Shown: positions 60,303 through 64,000 of the stretch, piece by piece
How the letters are laid out: every line of letters begins with the position of its first letter
How positions within the stretch are numbered: position 1 is the first letter of the stretch
Assembly (NCBI RefSeq): GCF_016827675.1
Contig: NZ_JAERJA010000002.1
Coordinates: 372,001 to 436,000 of the forward strand
Direction: 5' to 3'
Source: Nocardioides limicola
Lineage (GTDB): Bacteria > Actinomycetota > Actinomycetes > Propionibacteriales > Nocardioidaceae
DNA length: 64,000 nucleotides
The notes under the pieces: generated by a model
What the model was told of the DNA's origin: nothing
Database searches by the model: none
The model's input: the letters and a program-made list of their open reading frames with translations, nothing else
Program-made: the position numbers and the translations under genes

Positions 60303-60959
60303 ATGCTGAACTACACCCTCGAAGAGCTCACCGACGACGAGATCGCCGCCGAGAAGGCTCTGCACCGCCCGTTCGCCGATGCGGTGCGCGGGCTCGTCGA
60401 CGCGACCATCCGCACCGAGGTGGACGCGGAGGAGATCCGGCGGGCGACCGCGGAGATCGAGGCGATCACCGCCCGGCTGCGCACTCGACAGAGCCCCGGG
60501 TCGTTCGGGGTGCGCACCACCGGCCGCGGCAGCGTCCGGGCCAGCGGCAACGCGGTGGTCGGGCTCCGCAACGCCGTGGCACCCCCGCTGGAGATCCACC
60601 AGACCGGGGAGGGCCGGGTGTACGCCGACTTCCACCTGGGGGCCGCGTACGAGGGGCCGCCCGGCCTGGTGCACGGCGGGGTCAGCGCCCTGCTGCTGGA
60701 CCAGGTGCTCGGCGAGGCGGCCGCCGACGGCGGGACACCGGGGATGACCGCCACCCTGACGCTGCGCTACCGCCGGGGTACGCCGTTGGGTGCGCTGCAT
60801 GCCGAGGCACGGGTCGTCTCCAGTGACGGCGTCAAGACCAAGGTGGCCGGCCAGTTGAGTGACGCGGACGGCGTCACCGTCGAAGCAGAGGGACTGTTCG
60901 TGCTCCCGCGCTGGGCGCGGGAGCAGATGGCGGCCGCCAAGCCGACGGCCTTCGAGTGA
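60303..60959 (+). CDS. PaaI-type hotdog-fold thioesterase
   Basis: A 218-residue protein. The C-terminal hotdog domain has YEGPPGLVHGGVSALLLDQV, the PaaI-family catalytic HGG helix, followed by TATLTLRYRRGTPLGA. About 90 residues of helix and linker precede it. Hydrolyses acyl-CoA thioesters; substrate unknown. Convergent with ndh, 3 bp between stops. Confidence 0.88.
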   Translation: MLNYTLEELTDDEIAAEKALHRPFADAVRGLVDATIRTEVDAEEIRRATAEIEAITARLRTRQSPGSFGVRTTGRGSVRASGNAVVGLRNAVAPPLEIHQTGEGRVYADFHLGAAYEGPPGLVHGGVSALLLDQVLGEAAADGGTPGMTATLTLRYRRGTPLGALHAEARVVSSDGVKTKVAGQLSDADGVTVEAEGLFVLPRWAREQMAAAKPTAFE

Positions 60960-60962
60960 GAC

Positions 60963-62420
60963 TCAGCCGGCCGAGCGCTGCTCCACGGGCACTCCGCGGG
61001 CACCCTGATCGGTGAGCCGGGCCTCCTCGGCCGCCTGCGCCTCGAGCTCGGCTCGGCGCGCCTCGTCGTACTCCCCCGGCCTGCTGACCAGGTCGGTGGC
61101 GCCGCGTTCGAGGCGGGCCAGAGCGTTCCGGGCGAAGATCTGCTGCAGCGTCATCGTGCGCGCCGACCGGCCGCGCCCGAAGAAGGAGATCGCCCACTTC
61201 AGCAGTGCCGAGACCCGGTTCTTGAAGCCGGTGATGTACACGAGATGGACGCCCAGCCACATCAGCCAGGCGACCACACCGGTGAGCCGCAGCCTGCCGA
61301 CCATCGCGACCGCCCGGAAGCGACTGATGATCGCCATCGACCCTTTGTCGAAGTAGTGGAAGGGGCCCTGTCCGGGCTTGCCGTCGAGGCGGCGTTGAAT
61401 CTCCTTGGCGGCGTGCTTGGCGCCCTGGATGGCGACCTGGGCGACACCGGGAAGGTTGTCGAGGCTGATCATGTCGCCGACGACGAAGACCTCGGGGTGG
61501 CCGGGGAGCGTCAGGTCGGGGTTGACCGCGATCCGCCCGGCCCGGTCCAGCGGGGCGCCGGTCTGTTCCGACAGGGTGCGGGTCAGCGGATTCGCCTGCA
61601 CACCGGCGGCCCAGATCTTGGTGAGCGCCTCGATGCGTTCGGTGCGGCCGTCCTTGTGGCGGACCTCCAGGCCACGCTCATCGAGGTCGGTCACCATCGC
61701 CCCGAGTCGCACCTCGACGCCGATCTTCTCGAGCTCGCGTTTGGTCCGTTCGCCGAGCTTGGCGCCGAACGGGGGCAGCACCTGGGGGGCGGCGTCGAGC
61801 AGGATCACCCGCGCGGTGCGCGTGTTGATGGCGCGGAAGTCCTTCTTCAACGTGCGGTGTGCGAGCTCGGCGATCTGACCGGCCATCTCCACCCCGGTGG
61901 GGCCGGCCCCGACCACCACGAAGGTGAGCAGGTGGTCGACGTTGTCGCCGCGGGTGGCGCCGATCTCGGCCAGCTCGAAGGCGCCGAAGATCCGGCCGCG
62001 CAGTTCGAGCGCGTCATCGATGCTCTTCATGCCCGGCGCGAACTCGGAGAAGTGGTCGTTGCCGAAGTAGGACTGGCCGGCCCCGGCGGCGACGATCAGC
62101 GAGTCGTAGGCGAGCTCGGTCTCCCGGCCCAGCATCTCCGAGACGACCGTACGGTTGGCCAGATCGATCCGGGTCACCTCGCCGAGCAGCACCCGGGCGT
62201 TCTTCTGCGAGGCCAGCACCTCGCGGGTGGGCGGCGCGATGTCGCCGGCGGAGAGGATGCCGGTCGCCACCTGGTAGAGGAGCGGCTGGAAGAGATGGTG
62301 GGTGGTTCTGGCCACCATCGTCACGTCCACGTCGGCGCGGCGCAGGGCCTTGGTGCCGAAGAGTCCACCGAAACCCGACCCGATCACGACCACCTTGTGC
62401 CGGTCGTTCGTGGCTGTCAT
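60963..62420 (-). CDS. ndh: Type II NADH dehydrogenase (NDH-2)
   Basis: A 485-residue FAD protein passing electrons from NADH to quinone without proton pumping. FAD motif VVVIGSGFGGLFGTKAL; quinone-region FQPLLYQVATGILSAGDIAP; NADH motif FVVVGAGPTGVEMAGQIAEL; and VFVVGDM. A C-terminal hydrophobic segment (WLMWLGVHLVYITGF) anchors it. GGAAGG 7 nt before ATG 62420 fixes the start. Confidence 0.93.
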   Translation of the reverse strand: MTATNDRHKVVVIGSGFGGLFGTKALRRADVDVTMVARTTHHLFQPLLYQVATGILSAGDIAPPTREVLASQKNARVLLGEVTRIDLANRTVVSEMLGRETELAYDSLIVAAGAGQSYFGNDHFSEFAPGMKSIDDALELRGRIFGAFELAEIGATRGDNVDHLLTFVVVGAGPTGVEMAGQIAELAHRTLKKDFRAINTRTARVILLDAAPQVLPPFGAKLGERTKRELEKIGVEVRLGAMVTDLDERGLEVRHKDGRTERIEALTKIWAAGVQANPLTRTLSEQTGAPLDRAGRIAVNPDLTLPGHPEVFVVGDMISLDNLPGVAQVAIQGAKHAAKEIQRRLDGKPGQGPFHYFDKGSMAIISRFRAVAMVGRLRLTGVVAWLMWLGVHLVYITGFKNRVSALLKWAISFFGRGRSARTMTLQQIFARNALARLERGATDLVSRPGEYDEARRAELEAQAAEEARLTDQGARGVPVEQRSAG

Positions 62421-62568
62421 CCACTTGCCTTCCACACGATCCGGGCGCCCGGTTCCACCACCAGCGCCTCCAGGCCTCCTATTGTGGGCAGTGACCGGGG
62501 TCATAGGCACATCGGGGTCGACGTGAGGAAGTGGACAGGTGCAGGCGGCGAGGGGGCAAAGTGGCATC

Positions 62569-63492
62569 GTGCCCGAGTCCGAGATGTCGCTGACCCTCGA
62601 TGACGACCCCCAGAGCGCGGCGGTCGCCCGACAGTGGGCGGCTCAGGTGTGCGAACGACTCGGCCGGCCGGAGTTGGTCGACTCCACCCGGATCGCGATC
62701 ACCGAACTGGTCACCAACGCCTTGCTGCATGGCGAGCCTCCGATCGTGCTGGAGGTCGGCGGCACCCCGCAACTGCCTCGCTTCGAGGTGCACGACGGCT
62801 CCCCGCGACCGCCGCAACTGCCGCCGCCGCTGCACGACGCCGATGAGTTGTCGACCTTCGGCCGCGGCCTGCAGATGGTGGCGATGACGTCGGTCGCGTG
62901 GGGGGCGACGACGAAGCCGGGAGGCAAGTCCGTCTGGTTCGTCCCCGCCGCCGGCGAGCATCCCGGGCCGCCGCCGACCGGTGCCGTGTTCAGCGAAGCC
63001 GAGCCTGTCGAAGCGACTGAGCCCGACGATGCCGAGGCGATCGAGGTCGAGTTGCTCGGCCTGCCTGTCGCCCTGTTCGTGTCCAGCGCCCGGCAGTACC
63101 GCGAACTGGTGCGGGAACTGCGACTGCTCTCCCTCGCCCAGGGGTCCGAGTATCCGCTGGCCGGACGACTCTCCTCGCTGTTCAGCCGGTTCGAGACCCA
63201 GGTGCCCTCGCCGATGGCATCGGCCGGGCTCCGGGCCGCCCTCGCCGCCGGTGAACCGACGGTCGATCTGACTCTGCGGGTGTCGCCGGACGCCGCCACC
63301 ACCGCGGCCACGATGCGGGGGCTGTTGGAGCTGGCCGATGACTTCAGCAAGGCCGAGCGGCTGCTGGCCGTGGCGCTCGACCCCACCCAGGCCCGACTGC
63401 GTGACTGGTACTTCGGGGAGATCACCCGACAGTGCCACGGCCACGAGCCGCGGCCGTGGCAGGACCATCAGGACGAGCAGGAGGTCCCGTGA
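62569..63492 (+). CDS. HATPase-domain (RsbW-like) ATP-binding protein
   Basis: A 307-residue protein with an N-terminal anti-sigma-type HATPase_c_2 domain (N box ITELVTNALLHGEPPIVLEV, G box FGRGLQMVAMTS). A linker containing SEAEPVEATEPDD precedes a helical C-terminal domain of unknown type (about 160 residues). It could regulate a partner-switching sigma factor. GTG 62569 with CAAAGT 6 nt upstream is chosen; GTG 62539 and ATG 62584 are alternatives. Overlaps crcB (GTGA). Confidence 0.82.
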   Translation: MPESEMSLTLDDDPQSAAVARQWAAQVCERLGRPELVDSTRIAITELVTNALLHGEPPIVLEVGGTPQLPRFEVHDGSPRPPQLPPPLHDADELSTFGRGLQMVAMTSVAWGATTKPGGKSVWFVPAAGEHPGPPPTGAVFSEAEPVEATEPDDAEAIEVELLGLPVALFVSSARQYRELVRELRLLSLAQGSEYPLAGRLSSLFSRFETQVPSPMASAGLRAALAAGEPTVDLTLRVSPDAATTAATMRGLLELADDFSKAERLLAVALDPTQARLRDWYFGEITRQCHGHEPRPWQDHQDEQEVP

Positions 63493-63908
63493 CGCGCCCA
63501 CCCCTGACCCGCCTCGGGGTGGCGGCGGTGGCCGTCGGCGGTGCGGTGGGGGCGCTGCTGCGCTGGCTGGCCGGCGGCCTCGGCGACGCCGGGCCGTCGT
63601 TCCCGTGGACGACGTTGACGGTGAACGTGGTGGGCTGCTTCGCGTTGGCGCTGCTGCCAGCGGTGGCCGTGGTGCGGCGTACCCCCTGGTTGGCGCAGGG
63701 GCTCGGCCCCGGTCTGCTGGGCGGGTTCACCACCCTGTCGATCCATACCGATGAGGCCCGGGCGCTGGTGGCCAGCGGGCAGGCTGCGGTGGCAGCCGGC
63801 TACCTGGCCCTCACCCTGGGCGCCTGCCTGGCGGCGGTGATGGTGGCCGACCATTGGTCCACCCGGAGCGAGCGGGCGGTCTTCGACGCCGAGGAGGGCA
63901 ACGAATGA
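63489..63908 (+). CDS. crcB: Fluoride exporter CrcB/Fluc subunit 1
   Basis: A 139-residue four-helix channel protein. GGAVGALLRWLAGGL, the polar-track Asn in TLTVNVVGCFALALL and GLLGGFTTLSIHTDE are Fluc signatures. Fluc channels are dimers, and a second gene follows with a 4-bp overlap, suggesting a heterodimeric channel. Confidence 0.92.
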   Translation: MTRPPLTRLGVAAVAVGGAVGALLRWLAGGLGDAGPSFPWTTLTVNVVGCFALALLPAVAVVRRTPWLAQGLGPGLLGGFTTLSIHTDEARALVASGQAAVAAGYLALTLGACLAAVMVADHWSTRSERAVFDAEEGNE

Positions 63909-64000
63909 TCCTCCTCCTGGTGGCGCTGGGCGGCGCCGCGGGTTCGGTGATGCGCTACCTGACCGGCCACTTCTGGGACGGCGACTTCCCACGCGGCACG
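63905..64000 (+). CDS. crcB: Fluoride exporter CrcB/Fluc subunit 2 (cut by window edge)
   Basis: The ATG at 63905 overlaps the first crcB stop (ATGA). The 32 visible residues, MILLLVALGGAAGSVMRYLT and a following loop, match the CrcB start with GGAxGxxxRY. The rest is outside the window. Confidence 0.85.
   Translation, partial: MILLLVALGGAAGSVMRYLTGHFWDGDFPRGT

Noticed and set aside
63432..63488. Fluoride riboswitch before crcB
   Set aside because: The crcB start overlaps the stop of the preceding gene, leaving no leader, and no crcB-motif fold was seen.
1..64000. Insertion sequences, integrases, phage genes or attachment sites
   Set aside because: None recognised on either strand; the mosaic structure is inferred from gene content only.

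Overview
The window is high-GC DNA that looks like the chromosome of an actinobacterium, most likely of the Nocardioidaceae/Propionibacteriales type (the lineage is an inference). Evidence includes a mycothiol synthase (MshD), a GlnR-like regulator, a nitrobindin, DUF1416, DUF2516 and an HbhA-like protein. GTG and TTG starts are frequent. Many genes have a -10 hexamer 6-8 nt before the start codon, as expected for leaderless mRNAs. I see no insertion sequence, integrase, phage gene, CRISPR array or rRNA; there is one tRNA.

Left part (1-19.7 kb): a membrane-protein tail at the edge, a cupin, DUF2516, a membrane sugar transferase that starts lipid-linked glycan synthesis, and an HbhA-like protein with its XRE regulator. 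Next come sulfate activation and UDP-sugar genes (cysC, a low-molecular-weight tyrosine phosphatase, ugd, cysD, cysN), then ygfZ, a Fur regulator, nitrobindin and DsrE. The first exopolysaccharide (EPS) block runs 11.7-17.3 kb: BY-kinase, O-antigen ligase/polymerase, two tandem FkbM methyltransferases and a GT61. It is followed by dtd and a DUF1416-sulfurtransferase-DUF4395 operon preceded by a Cys-containing leader peptide.

Middle part (19.7-36.5 kb): a second, larger EPS block with three further glycosyltransferases, a GDP-mannose 3,5-epimerase-like protein, five more methyltransferases, an SGNH hydrolase, a flippase and two hexapeptide acyltransferases. One operon inside it combines a free acyl carrier protein, an acyl-activating enzyme, a ketoreductase, a methyltransferase and an acyltransferase. 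A PadR-controlled ABC exporter closes the block.

Right part (36.5-64 kb): thioredoxin, MoaD, GlnR-like and MshD; a phosphate region (ppk behind a PHO box, DUF47-PiT, and pstSCAB-aquaporin-arsC behind a second PHO box); MutT1; a CsoR-controlled copper operon; a cold-shock protein; YceI; tRNA-Lys; a large coiled-coil membrane protein; YibE/F; a thioesterase; NDH-2; a HATPase protein; and a CrcB pair cut by the right edge.

The two EPS blocks appear to interrupt a conserved sulfur/redox neighbourhood (nitrobindin, DsrE, DUF1416, sulfurtransferase, DUF4395, thioredoxin, GlnR-like, MshD). The sugar transferase likewise separates hbhA from DUF2516. Together the genes could build, polymerise, export and heavily methylate/acylate a surface glycan, possibly sulfated. 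The most unusual non-coding features are a 21-bp tandem repeat family placed just after stop codons of two convergent gene pairs, an 84-bp nested palindrome, and a hairpin whose stem contains the stop codons of two converging genes.
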